Shown piece after piece: positions 29,195-38,842 of a stretch of DNA of 64,000 nucleotides. The notes beneath the pieces were generated by a model. The model saw nothing but the letters and a program-made list of their open reading frames with translations. It was not told the origin of the DNA and ran no database searches. Position 1 is the stretch's first letter; every line of letters starts with the position of its first letter. The stretch spans positions 948,572 to 1,012,571 of the forward strand of contig NZ_LZQD01000002.1 in assembly GCF_001858025.1 (NCBI RefSeq). Reading direction: 5' to 3'. A program made the position numbers and the translations under genes. This stretch comes from Trichormus sp. NMC-1. GTDB taxonomy: Bacteria > Cyanobacteriota > Cyanobacteriia > Cyanobacteriales > Nostocaceae.

Positions 29195-29639
29195 GGATGG
29201 GCGGACTCTGACTTAGGTTACGAAAGTTTACATATCCTTTACTCATTTTAAGATAACCCAGTGCCAGCGAAAAGTTTTCCTCAGCGAATCCCATGCTAAA
29301 TTATCTGCAAAAAAGACATAAAAAACTTTTGCTATATTGGACTATTTGTGATATGAAAATAGCTCTCGTGCCAAAAAAAGAATTATTCATTGCCACCGCT
29401 GGCTTTAGACATGAGGTTATTCTCACTCCTGCTGAATTTATTTAGCATTAAAACTGCTTGATATAAAGCTTGTGTGTAAACATCTAAAAAATTTGAAATT
29501 TAGTCTGGAAGTAAGCTTAAAATCTCGTTAGGTTATGTTACGCTAAATTATAGGAATTTTAAATTTTTCAGATATTCACTTCCCAAAAAAGCAAACCACC
29601 ATTAGGTGTTTTTACTCATGGGGATTGTAAGTCTAAAAT

Positions 29640-29950
29640 AGCAGGTCGCTTACAGAATTAAGGAAATGATTCCTAATTGTTTTTTGTGCGACCAACAGAC
29701 CTTTTGGGTTGGATAATGTGCCTCCTGTTAGGGAAGCCACTACACTTAGTTCAGCGCACGTTGAGCATTAGTGTAGCTCTAGCTCTATTGGTGTGAGGGT
29801 AAATAACGCAGACTGGGTAGACTGCTGAAGAGCGCAGTTAATTTGCAATTTAGCGAATTAACTACTGTCGGATGTGTGGTCTGCGAGAAATTAAATAAAA
29901 TCATAAATTCGTTATCCGGAGAGAATTAACACTCTACTGGGGGTTTTTCA
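29640..29950 (+). ncRNA. Candidate structured RNA
   Basis: The gene-free stretch between sds and a small membrane protein holds nested exact complementarities: CTACACT (about 29742) with AGTGTAG (about 29770), CGCAGAC (29807-29813) with GTCTGCG (29879-29885), and inside that GTTAATT (29837-29843) with AATTAAC (29856-29862). A terminator-like hairpin, CCGGAGAG...CTCTACTGG followed by GGGTTTTT, closes it near 29950. It could be a small RNA or a 5' leader of the gene at 30049. I cannot match it to a named family, and the strand is inferred from the T-run. Confidence 0.35.
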
Positions 29951-30048
29951 TAGCCAACTACAGTAATCAAGTACAGTCTTGATTGGCTGAAGTTCTACTG
30001 TTTTTGTATGCAATTTTATATTCCCTTGAGAGCAGGGCTGGTAGAACA

Positions 30049-30246
30049 ATGATTTACGGAAATATGCCTATGTTGATATTTATTTTAGCTGCTGGATATT
30101 TATTCACCGTCTACTTATTATTAGCACTAGCAAAGCGAACAGGCAAAAAAGGTGTTCTTAGAAGTGGAGCTTCAGCTATACAGGATCAGCACAATCAGCA
30201 AAGAGGACTAAGGACAAAAGTAACTGAGGTCGTCAATAGTCAATAA
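30049..30246 (+). CDS. Small single-helix membrane protein
   Basis: 65 residues from the ATG at 30049: a hydrophobic helix (about 6-28, MLIFILAAGYLFTVYLLLAL) then a basic tail. An in-frame TTG at 29983 would add 22 residues, but the added stretch does not look conserved. No family is recognised. The possible structured RNA lies just upstream. Confidence 0.5.
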   Translation: MIYGNMPMLIFILAAGYLFTVYLLLALAKRTGKKGVLRSGASAIQDQHNQQRGLRTKVTEVVNSQ

Positions 30247-30560
30247 ATAAAGGTGAGGATAATTTTAGATTTTGGATTAAGAAGAAAAAATCTGAACTCG
30301 TTATAGTGCAATAGCCGTTCTCATTCTCTGGAAAAATTCAAGATTCAAAATTTTCACCTGGAGCAATTGCCCAAAAGGATGTTTTTCAAGCATCAATTTG
30401 TATCGATATCGCCCTAAACCAACTTAAAAAAGGGAGACTTTGGGTCTTACTTTTTTCAGGTGTATAGGGGAAACTAAAAGTTTTTGATACATCATTCACA
30501 ACTTTTAAAACATCCTCTTAATGGGATGCTGCCAAAATCCAAAATCCAAAATTGAGTGAC
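30247..30560. other. Intergenic region between convergent genes
   Basis: 314 bp after the small membrane protein and before the end of murI. A+T-rich; nothing beyond the short ATTTTGGATTTTG-type repeats common in this genome. Confidence 0.45.
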
Positions 30561-31415
30561 TTATGAGACTGTGGCATCAGTGAGGAAGACCTGTTCTACC
30601 AGAGGAGTATAGCCCAACCACTGTAATCCAGACTGAGCGAATTGTTGCGGACAACCGCTGACAGCAAAGCGAGTAGGCATTGGTAAGTGGGTATTGCTGA
30701 TGGTTAATAAGTCTAACTCTTGAGCGCAAGCTGCCACAACATGAACAGCTGGATCAACCAACTTGACTTGTGGGGGAAGGAGCGATCGCAGTACAGGTGC
30801 TAAATGGGGATAATGAGTACAGCCATAAACTAAGGTGTCAATTTCCTGTTTGATTAAAGGCTCTAAATATGATCTAGCCACTTCTATGGTGTAGGGGTCG
30901 TGGATGCGATTTTGCTCAATGAGTGGGACAAATTCTGGACAACTGACTTGCCAGACTTGGACATCAGGTTGTATTTCTACAATAGCCTGGCGATAAGCAT
31001 TACTCTTGGCAGTTGCTGGGGTAGCAATGACACCAATACGCTTACCTTGCTGTACTGCTGCCTTTGCTCCTGGTAGAATGACTCCGAGAATGGGGAAACT
31101 AAATTCTTGACGGACATTTTCTAGAGCCAGAGCAGAACTGGTGTTACAAGCCATAATCACCATTTTTACTCGTTGCTGTTGCATCCAGTCCAGGATTCCC
31201 CTGACATATTGTAATATTTCAGCTTGTGAACGAATGCCGTAGGGAAGATGGGCTGTATCCCCAAAGTAAATAATTGATTCATTGGGAAGTTGCTTGTAGA
31301 GTTGTCGCAGTACCGTTAGCCCACCGACACCACTGTCAAACACCCCAATGGGGGCGCGTTGAGGTTCTTTGTCCGAGAAATTAAGATTACCTTCAAAAAT
31401 GGAAGATGAATACAC
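30561..31415 (-). CDS. murI: Glutamate racemase
   Basis: Supplies D-glutamate for peptidoglycan. Both catalytic cysteines are visible, in MACNTSSALA and in YGCTHYPHL, as is the N-terminal PIGVFDSGVGGLTVLRQL. The frame is open to a TTG at 31469, but the GTG at 31415 (VYSSSIFEGN...) gives 284 residues and fits the family start better; the ribosome-binding site does not decide it. Downstream of the two amidase genes on the same strand, so the region is devoted to wall metabolism. Confidence 0.93.
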   Translation of the reverse strand: MYSSSIFEGNLNFSDKEPQRAPIGVFDSGVGGLTVLRQLYKQLPNESIIYFGDTAHLPYGIRSQAEILQYVRGILDWMQQQRVKMVIMACNTSSALALENVRQEFSFPILGVILPGAKAAVQQGKRIGVIATPATAKSNAYRQAIVEIQPDVQVWQVSCPEFVPLIEQNRIHDPYTIEVARSYLEPLIKQEIDTLVYGCTHYPHLAPVLRSLLPPQVKLVDPAVHVVAACAQELDLLTISNTHLPMPTRFAVSGCPQQFAQSGLQWLGYTPLVEQVFLTDATVS

Positions 31416-31692
31416 AGGTAAATTATTGATTGAGATTTTGCTATTTAAAATACAGAATTTAGCAGACAATTTTCTCCTTGACCACTAAATTCTGTACCTA
31501 AAAAAAGTCTAAGTAAGTCGGTGGGAAAATTTATAACCATGTAACAAAATGTAAATTCAATTAATGCCTTATCAATAGGTCATTTCACGGTTTTTACAAA
31601 ACTCAACATACATCGGTTTGATCGTGCCGACTTACTTACATACTGAATCTATAATTAGTAATGTGGATGACATACTAAAAAGTAGTGTATTC

Positions 31693-33594
31693 TCATCTTT
31701 GCTGTAGATAATTGAGGATACCACGAGCGATCGCATCAGCCATGCGATTTTGGTACTCTGGTGAGCCTAAACGGGGATTATCCTCACGACCAGTCATATA
31801 GCCTGTTTCCACTAAAATCGCGGGCATAGAATTTTTCCTAAGTACATAAAATCTAGCCTTACGGGTTCCCCTATCTTTAATGGTACTGATATCCTGAAGA
31901 ATAGTGTTGCGAACAGTTTCTGCCAGACCATAACCACTACCGTAATAATATACCTCTAACCCATTCACATCAGGACGACTATCTACTGCATTAGCGTGAA
32001 TGCTGACAAACAAAGTTGCATTTACTCGCTGTGCTATATCTACCCGTCCTTGCAATTCCACAAAAAAGTCAGCATCTCGTGTCAGCACAGCTTGTACACC
32101 ATTTTGCTCTAAAATTGCAGCTACCCTTTTACCAATTGGCAAAATGACATCCTTTTCTAACAAACCGCCCAAACCGGGAGCGCCGGAATCTTTACCGCCA
32201 TGTCCGGGGTCAATAACTACTAGTAGTTTTCCTCTAGGAACAGATAGACGCGGTTGTGGCTGAGTACGTATTTGAGTACTTTCCGTAGGTTCTGGTAGTT
32301 GTCTGCTATTGACTGATGGTAAAGGAGGTAAATTAATGGGTGGTGTTAACTGACGAGAGCGTTCTAACTGTAGAGCTAAAAGCTTTTCTCCCACCTGGTT
32401 AAGTTCGCCAATTTGTACACCAGAGGCAGGTTGAACAAAGATGACTACAGTGTTGGCTTGGGGTTGTAGACGTACCCGAAGAACAGGACTATTAGCATTA
32501 AAAGCAGGCCCTTGTACTTTACTAGCTAACTTAGCATTGGGAATAGTGATGCGGAATAAACCAGAAGTCCTATCCCAGCCACCAGTAGCAGATACAGCTT
32601 GGTCGGCTCTAATCAGTAGTTGTGTACCATTACCAGCCAGTTCTACAGACCCAATTGTGGCTGGAGAGTTGGGAACAATTGCTGTAGAGGGTTGATTTCC
32701 TGGCAATCTCACCAGACGATTAGGCAGTAAAACAAAACCGTCAGTATTGCCAGTTGTGGCTCGCCAGTCGGCGCTGTTGCTATCTACCCGCAAAGTCATG
32801 CGGACAGTCGGCGTTTTACTTGATAGTTGGGTAAATTGGATGCGGCTGACACCATAGCGATTAATTAACAAATCTCTTTGTCCAAGTTTTGGTGATAAGG
32901 CAGCGCCGGCAATTTCAATATTAATTAGGCGGTTATCGTCGCTACGATTAACTTGAATCTGGGCATTACCACCACTGGTACGAATAAAAAAACCATCCCC
33001 GGTGACTCGCAAGTTTTCAATTTGAACTACTCCCCCGGTGGTGTTGACTGCTATGTCACGGTTAGGAAGGGTGACAGAAGTTGTTGTCACCATATTGTAA
33101 GTATTTTGAGGGGAGGCTGCGGGCGTGAATGGTGATTGAGGGGGTATGAATTTGGGTGTTTCTGTGGCTTGCTCACCCACATAGCCAGAGGGTGGTAGTG
33201 CTTCAGCCTCTATTTGTGGTAATTGTACTATCCAGCGGCTGCTACTAGCTCCGGTGAATTTGATGAGGGTGGGGTCTAGTGTATAACCAGGAGTAAGTTC
33301 TACAACTAGGCGCGTTGTTTGTTCGTCAAACTGCCCAATGCGGATAGCGCGAACTGCTCCACCTATCTGCTGGGTTAATTGGGGACGACCAAAGGTAGTA
33401 CCTGGCAAATCAATTACTAACCGAGTGGGGTTAAAAATTAGTTGTGCTTGAGGCTGAACAGAACCAGAAGTGTTAATTTCCAAGCGGTTTTGATTGGTAT
33501 CAAAGCGCCAAGATTCTAATTTCGCGGCCATTGCTGGCGACGATAGCATGAAGATAGTTCCAAAAGTGCTGGGTATTAACCAGTGTAGTTTCAC
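31693..33594 (-). CDS. amiC2: N-acetylmuramoyl-L-alanine amidase with AMIN domains (AmiC2-like)
   Basis: 633 residues: signal peptide (1-23, cut after AMA), AMIN domains (about 25-125, 180-285 and 310-405), a proline-rich linker and a C-terminal Amidase_3 domain (about 450-630). Zinc ligands are visible in DPGHGGKDSG, LLEKDVIL, VSIHANA and ILVETGYMT. It cleaves the stem peptide from murein; in filamentous relatives this enzyme perforates the septum to make nanopores for cell-cell channels. Start is GTG behind AGGAG. Paralogue of the next gene upstream. Confidence 0.9.
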   Translation of the reverse strand: MKLHWLIPSTFGTIFMLSSPAMAAKLESWRFDTNQNRLEINTSGSVQPQAQLIFNPTRLVIDLPGTTFGRPQLTQQIGGAVRAIRIGQFDEQTTRLVVELTPGYTLDPTLIKFTGASSSRWIVQLPQIEAEALPPSGYVGEQATETPKFIPPQSPFTPAASPQNTYNMVTTTSVTLPNRDIAVNTTGGVVQIENLRVTGDGFFIRTSGGNAQIQVNRSDDNRLINIEIAGAALSPKLGQRDLLINRYGVSRIQFTQLSSKTPTVRMTLRVDSNSADWRATTGNTDGFVLLPNRLVRLPGNQPSTAIVPNSPATIGSVELAGNGTQLLIRADQAVSATGGWDRTSGLFRITIPNAKLASKVQGPAFNANSPVLRVRLQPQANTVVIFVQPASGVQIGELNQVGEKLLALQLERSRQLTPPINLPPLPSVNSRQLPEPTESTQIRTQPQPRLSVPRGKLLVVIDPGHGGKDSGAPGLGGLLEKDVILPIGKRVAAILEQNGVQAVLTRDADFFVELQGRVDIAQRVNATLFVSIHANAVDSRPDVNGLEVYYYGSGYGLAETVRNTILQDISTIKDRGTRKARFYVLRKNSMPAILVETGYMTGREDNPRLGSPEYQNRMADAIARGILNYLQQR

Positions 33595-34116
33595 AGTCCT
33601 TTCTCCTGATTCGCATTCATGGGAGTCGTCAATATCTCAACATCTTGGTAAATCCTCACACCTTTACCGCCCAAACTTTAGCTTTGCGTTGGTATCGAGA
33701 CACAGCTAATGGCGTAACACTATAGCATAAGTTTTTAATTTTGCCATGCTGTGAGCGTAAATCAATTTAGCCTGCAAAGCATCAGATTACACCAAAAAGA
33801 GCTATCAAAAATTAACCGTAATCAGAAAATCATATTTTTCTGAGCAGAAATACTAGTCCAATCAGGTTGGTGATGGTAACTATTTAGTATTCAAAAAAAC
33901 TTTGCTGGTCAAATGTGGCGAGTGGTATACTCCCTTCCCAGTGTAAGATTAGCTATCTTCTTCCTTGTTCCTTTCTTACGGAACGTCTTCGAAGAACGCG
34001 TTCTTTCCTACGGAACGCTGCGCGTTAGCGGAGCTTTCGCTTTAGCAATACGCGTCTTTGCGGTTTATTTAATCCGTATTCTTTTAGTGGGAAGAGAGTA
34101 AACAAACGTGAATTAC
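33595..34116. other. Intergenic region between the two amiC genes
   Basis: 522 bp. It holds a palindrome-rich dispersed repeat at about 33970-34060 with the 14-bp palindrome AAGAACGCGTTCTT (33992-34005) and a CGTTAGCGGAGC motif. The open frame at 33913-34101 is a translation of this repeat and not a gene. Promoter elements for amiC2 must lie near 33600-33750. Confidence 0.55.
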
Positions 34117-35967
34117 TTATCTTTGCCTTAAATATTGGAGAATTCCTTGAGCGATCGCTTCGGCCATCTGATTTTGATAAGCTGAAGTTCTGAGTTTGGC
34201 AGCATCTTCTCGACCAGTTATAAAACCCGTTTCTACTAAAATTGAGGGCATAGAACTTTTTCTGAGAACATAAAATCTGGCTTTCCGCACTTTCCGGTCT
34301 CTGACATTGAGACTTTGAAGAATTCTGTTATGGACAATGCGAGCTAAAGTCAGACCATTGCCGTAATGATAAGTTTCTAAACCACTGACCTCTGGACGAC
34401 TTGCTCCGGCTGAATTAGCATGAATGCTGACAAATACATCAGCGTTGGCTCTTTCTGCCATTTGGACTCTTCCTGGTAGGCTAACAAAATAATCAGAATC
34501 CCTTGTCATCACAGCTTGCACGCCATTTTGCTGCAAAATCTCTGCTACCCTTTTGCTAATGGGCAAAATAATATTTTTTTCTTGTATTCCACCAATGCCA
34601 ACTGCTCCTGAGTCTTTACCACCATGTCCAGGGTCAATGATAACTAATAATTTCCCTTTTGGAACTGAGGCCCGCGGACGGGGCTGGGGAGTTCTGATAT
34701 TTGGGTCTGGTAATTGTCCACTGTTGGCTGATGGTAAGGGAGGTAAACTAATTGGGGGTCTGACTTGACGATATCGTTGTAATTCTAGAGCCAAAATCTG
34801 GTCACTAACTTGATTAATCGCCCCAATTTGTACACCCGATGCAGGTTGAACAAAAACAACTACGCTGTTGGGTGTTTGCGGTTGCATACGTACCCGCAGG
34901 ACAGGGCTATTGGCATTGAAAGTAGGGCCTTGTACGTTACTAGCTAATTTAGCATTGGGTATTGTGATCCGAAATAGTCCACTAGACTTATCCCAAGTAC
35001 CAGTAGCAGATAAAGTTTGGTCGGCTCTAATTAGTAATTGTGTGCCATTAGCTGCTAGTTCTACAGATTGAATAGTAGCCTGTGTGTTGGTAACAGGGAG
35101 GTTACTTGTAGATGGAATAGGTGTTGATTGATTATTATTTCCAGGTAAGCGGACAGCACCCTTAGTTGGTAGTAGAATTAACCCACCAACATTGCTGATA
35201 CTAGCCCGCCAATCGGAACTATTTTTATCTACCCGCAAGGTTAGGCGGACAGAAGTTGGTTTTGTTTGCAGTTGGGTGAATTCTATGCGGCTGACACCAT
35301 GCTGATTTATTGGTAAAATTCCTGGTGCTAGATCCGGTGATAAAGTAGCACCGGAGATATCCATGAAAATGGTAGTATTATCGCGGCTACGATTGACCTG
35401 AATCCGGGGATTACCACCACTGGTACGAATAAAAAAACCATCCCCTGTAGTTTGTATTTTCTGAATTTGAGTTATTCCCGCTGTGGTAGTGGCGGCTGTT
35501 GAAAACTCAGGTTTAGCCTGAGAGTCTATCGTCACTAAACTATAAGTATTAGTGTTGTTAGAAACTGGAACTTTCTCAGCTTCCAGCTTTGGTAATTGGA
35601 CTTTCCAACGACTGGCAGTAGTGCCAACAAATTTAATTAAATTAGGGTTTATAGTATAACCTGGAGTGAACTCTAAAACTATGCGTGTTGTTTGGGGGTC
35701 AAACTGTCCTATCCGAATTGAGCGAATAGCACCACCTACTGGTTGAGTTAATTGAGATCGCCCAAATCTAGTACCTGGTAAATCAATTACCAAACGTGTG
35801 GGGTTAAAAATTAGTTGTGCTTGGGGTTGTACAGCGCCCGAAGTATTAATTTCTAGTTGGTTTTGATTAGCATCAAACCGCCAAGATTCTAATTTTGCCG
35901 CTAAAGTTGGCGAAGCTAGTAAGACGATAGTTCCCAGAGTACCGGGTAGTAATGAGTATATTTTCAA
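34117..35967 (-). CDS. amiC1: N-acetylmuramoyl-L-alanine amidase with AMIN domains (AmiC1-like)
   Basis: 616 residues from a TTG codon at 35967. The TTG is chosen because AGGAG lies nine bases ahead and the protein then starts LKIYSLLPG, in step with the paralogue's MKLHWLIPS. Signal peptide cut near residue 24, three AMIN-like segments and a C-terminal Amidase_3 domain with the same zinc motifs (DPGHGGKDSG, QEKNIIL, VSIHANS, LVETGFIT). Tandem paralogues like these act in septum splitting and septal-junction nanopore formation in filamentous cyanobacteria. The a priori frame extends to 36027. Confidence 0.9.
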   Translation of the reverse strand: MKIYSLLPGTLGTIVLLASPTLAAKLESWRFDANQNQLEINTSGAVQPQAQLIFNPTRLVIDLPGTRFGRSQLTQPVGGAIRSIRIGQFDPQTTRIVLEFTPGYTINPNLIKFVGTTASRWKVQLPKLEAEKVPVSNNTNTYSLVTIDSQAKPEFSTAATTTAGITQIQKIQTTGDGFFIRTSGGNPRIQVNRSRDNTTIFMDISGATLSPDLAPGILPINQHGVSRIEFTQLQTKPTSVRLTLRVDKNSSDWRASISNVGGLILLPTKGAVRLPGNNNQSTPIPSTSNLPVTNTQATIQSVELAANGTQLLIRADQTLSATGTWDKSSGLFRITIPNAKLASNVQGPTFNANSPVLRVRMQPQTPNSVVVFVQPASGVQIGAINQVSDQILALELQRYRQVRPPISLPPLPSANSGQLPDPNIRTPQPRPRASVPKGKLLVIIDPGHGGKDSGAVGIGGIQEKNIILPISKRVAEILQQNGVQAVMTRDSDYFVSLPGRVQMAERANADVFVSIHANSAGASRPEVSGLETYHYGNGLTLARIVHNRILQSLNVRDRKVRKARFYVLRKSSMPSILVETGFITGREDAAKLRTSAYQNQMAEAIAQGILQYLRQR

Positions 35968-36667
35968 AGTTATTGCTCCTGATTTACATTTTGAGATATC
36001 CAAGGAATTTTGGATTTTCGATAACAATTCCTGACTATAGCAATCCTAAATTATTTGTAAAATATATTAAATAGCCAATAAAATTTGTTTTTAAACTGTG
36101 GCTTTGGCAAACTAATACAAAGACAAAATGAATAATGATCAATAAGTCAAGCTTCCAAATTCCTGAAAAGCTTTGCTAATCAGCTTTTTAAATTAAGTCT
36201 CGCCAGCCTTGCAGTTCAGCTAATTGGAATTTTTAATTGTTTAATTTTTTCAATATCCCAGTAAGAATGAAAAACAACTGAAAATTGGCTATCACAGGAG
36301 ACGGCGCTTGAGAAAGATAAGTTTCCGTTAACTATTACAGCAGTTGTCCTAGAGACAGTAGGAGAACTGGATATAAGCCAAAGTACACTAAGCTGTTACG
36401 CATTGACAAAATTTATTAAATATGCATTGTGGATTTTATCTCTTCTATGGTGTGGTTCGGCAAGCTCACCAACCACGTTAGACCGGATAATTTGCCCACA
36501 ATTAACAAAATTTTGCCATCTGACACACCCTACTAATATCCCGGAAATAACTAATTTAGGTTGATACAGATCATGTCTAATTTGTATAGTGCGTAAGTCC
36601 TATACACTTGTCCATAGTTGATTATGGACAAGTAAAAATTAGGAACTGACTACTGACTCAGACTCTT
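35968..36667. other. Intergenic region upstream of amiC1
   Basis: 700 bp without a gene. It holds a clean hairpin with ten-base arms CTTGTCCATA/TATGGACAAG (36607-36632), close to the end of the antiporter gene, which might end its transcript though no T-run follows on that strand. The amiC1 promoter should lie near 36000-36150. Nothing else stands out. Confidence 0.5.
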
Positions 36668-38098
36668 CTATGAATCTGAGGTGTCTTTCAAAGTTCCCGC
36701 ATGATTTGCTGCTGCTATTGCTAATGATGTATCATCTGCACCGTCTAAAGTAGCTGCGGGCGTTGATTCGGGAAATACGAATCTTAACAGAGGGGGAGCT
36801 AAAAAAGTGGTGAGAATTACCATCATAATAATTGCTGCTCCTAGTGGTTTGGAAAGAACGCCACTAGCAGCGCCCACACCAGCAAACACTAAGCCAACTT
36901 CACCTCTAGGAATCATCCCTACACCAATAGCCAAACGATTGATGTTAGGTTGTCCAAACACGGCTAAACCTGTGATCACTTTACCGATTATGGCGACTGC
37001 AATCAGGAAAGTTGCCATAATTAAACCTTCCCGGTTACTGGGGATTGCTGGGTTTAATACTCCAAAATCAGTTTTTGCCCCAACAGTGACGAAGAAAATC
37101 GGCACTAGCATATCAGCGATAGGAATAACTTGCTTTTGTAGTTCTTTGCGTTTGTCTGTTTCTTCTAGAACTAAACCTGCTGCGAAAGCGCCGAGAATTG
37201 CTTCCAAGTGGATAACGGCGGCGAAATAGGCCATCACAAAAGCGAAAATGAAGGCGGGTATGATCAATTCACCGCGTGTTTTGAGTTGATCAGCGATCGC
37301 TACGAAGGATTTATTGAAAACATTACCAAAAACAATCGCACCGACGAGAAAACCAGTAGCGCTGGTAATTAAATAGATGACATTGCCTACATCTACTGCT
37401 CCATCTTTCGCTAAACTGGCAACTACAGCCAGTACGATAATTCCGAGGATGTCATCTATTACAGCTGCACCGAGAATAATTTGCCCTTCTTTAGAATTCA
37501 ACCGTCCTAGTTCTGAGAGGACTTTGGAAGTAATACCAATACTAGTAGCAGTCAAAGCCGCCCCAGCAAAAATAGCCGGTATAGCGCTGATACCAAACAA
37601 AGCCATTAACCCTACAGTCCCTGCTGCGAAGGGTACTACTACCCCTACGACTGCGACAACGACTGCTTGGATACCGACATCCATTAAGTCTTTTAAATTG
37701 GACTCCAAACCAATTTCAAATAGCAGGATAATAACACCCAGTTCTGCTAAAACAGAAACGACTTCTGACTGTGCAGCGAACACCTGTGGCGTAGCTTCTG
37801 GAGTTAAACCAGCAGTCATTTGCAGGAAAGTCATGATTAAAGAATTAGAACTGTCTGTACCACCTTCAGGGAATACTAACAGATGGAGTACAGAGACACC
37901 GATAATTACACCACCAACAAGTTCACCTAAGACAGGGGGTAAACCTACTCTGTTGGAGAATTCCCCTCCCACTTTGCTGGCAAAGTAAATTACTACTAAA
38001 CTCAGTAGCACAGAGGCTACCACCATCGAACTGTCTACGGTTTCTGTGGCACTTGCCAACAGGGGAACAGTTAAATTGATTGCATTGAAAAACTGCAT
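36668..38098 (-). CDS. Cation:proton antiporter (CPA2, NhaS3-like)
   Basis: 476 residues with about 12 membrane helices. The ion-binding acidic pair is in GAAVIDDILGIIV, and LEAILGAFAAGLVLEETD is typical of the KefB/NapA-like CPA2 family. A GIGMIPRGEVGLVFA segment near the C-terminus is also conserved. Similar in length and motifs to Synechocystis NhaS3, an essential thylakoid Na+(K+)/H+ antiporter, so a role in lumen/cytosol ion balance is likely. No regulatory RCK domain. Confidence 0.88.
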   Translation of the reverse strand: MQFFNAINLTVPLLASATETVDSSMVVASVLLSLVVIYFASKVGGEFSNRVGLPPVLGELVGGVIIGVSVLHLLVFPEGGTDSSNSLIMTFLQMTAGLTPEATPQVFAAQSEVVSVLAELGVIILLFEIGLESNLKDLMDVGIQAVVVAVVGVVVPFAAGTVGLMALFGISAIPAIFAGAALTATSIGITSKVLSELGRLNSKEGQIILGAAVIDDILGIIVLAVVASLAKDGAVDVGNVIYLITSATGFLVGAIVFGNVFNKSFVAIADQLKTRGELIIPAFIFAFVMAYFAAVIHLEAILGAFAAGLVLEETDKRKELQKQVIPIADMLVPIFFVTVGAKTDFGVLNPAIPSNREGLIMATFLIAVAIIGKVITGLAVFGQPNINRLAIGVGMIPRGEVGLVFAGVGAASGVLSKPLGAAIIMMVILTTFLAPPLLRFVFPESTPAATLDGADDTSLAIAAANHAGTLKDTSDS

Positions 38099-38210
38099 TG
38101 GTTCTGTTAATATCCTTCTCTTTATTTTTACCTTGTTATTGAAACCATTTCATAGACATAGATATATACTTACTTCTAACAGCAATCATAAGATATTAGA
38201 TATATATGCA

Positions 38211-38647
38211 CTACTGATAACAGGTATAAATTAATTGATGTCTCCTACCAAATACATTCAGGTGATGCCAATTTAACTCTAATACTGGCAGAAGAGAAAG
38301 TCTTGGCAATTTTAGCAAGTTAAAACTTGTAACGTGAATGTCTTGTTTAATTTTGGCTAAGGTGAGGGATTGATAGACCTTTCGCGCTTGCCCGCAAATC
38401 CACAACTACCCCTTTACTATCATTCCAGGCTGGGTCACTATCAGCTTGAGAGTAGATTTCTTCTATGCCCATAACTTGCCGTTCTTTGCCTGTGTGATAA
38501 ATCAAAGCCAAATTATGAGGGAGCATTGTCTGCATATGTTTGAAGCCTAAGGGATGATTGACTCCATCCCATACTGTACTGCAATCTCGTTCTAAATCCA
38601 AAGTAAGAAGAAATTTCTGGTTTTGTTTTCAGTAGCCAATCAGCCAT
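38211..38647 (-). pseudogene. EVE-domain (PUA-like) protein, two frameshifts
   Basis: Three frames joined in order give an EVE-domain protein: MADWLLKTKPEISSYF from the ATG at 38647; DLERDCSTVWDGVNH...YHTGKERQVMGIEEIY...GVVVDLRASAK; then VYQSLTLAKIKQD...LPRLSLLPVLELNW to a stop at 38211. Each break is explained by one extra G, in TTTGGATTT (near 38592) and in AAAGGTC (near 38380). EVE domains bind modified bases in nucleic acids. Either a recent pseudogene or two sequencing errors. Confidence 0.82.
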
Positions 38648-38842
38648 GAGCAAATACTCATCAATTAGGGTGTAATTTTTTTTAGTTGCCAAAAATGTAA
38701 CCAAGCAACTTTTTGATTTAGGCAGTGTCAAAGTATAAATATACAAATCGGATTGTAGTTGTAAAAAGTTTTAGAAAGTTTTGGGTGAAAGTTCCCTAAA
38801 ACCTGGAAACTCGGTATAAATTTTGTAAGGAGTGTACGTCTA

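Noticed and set aside
33913-34101. 62-codon plus-strand frame between the amiC genes
   Set aside because: It is a reading of the palindrome-rich dispersed repeat; no support as a gene.
36807-37988. Long plus-strand frames of 140 and 203 codons opposite the antiporter gene
   Set aside because: Antisense shadows; Thr/Pro/Ile-rich low-complexity translations of hydrophobic helices.
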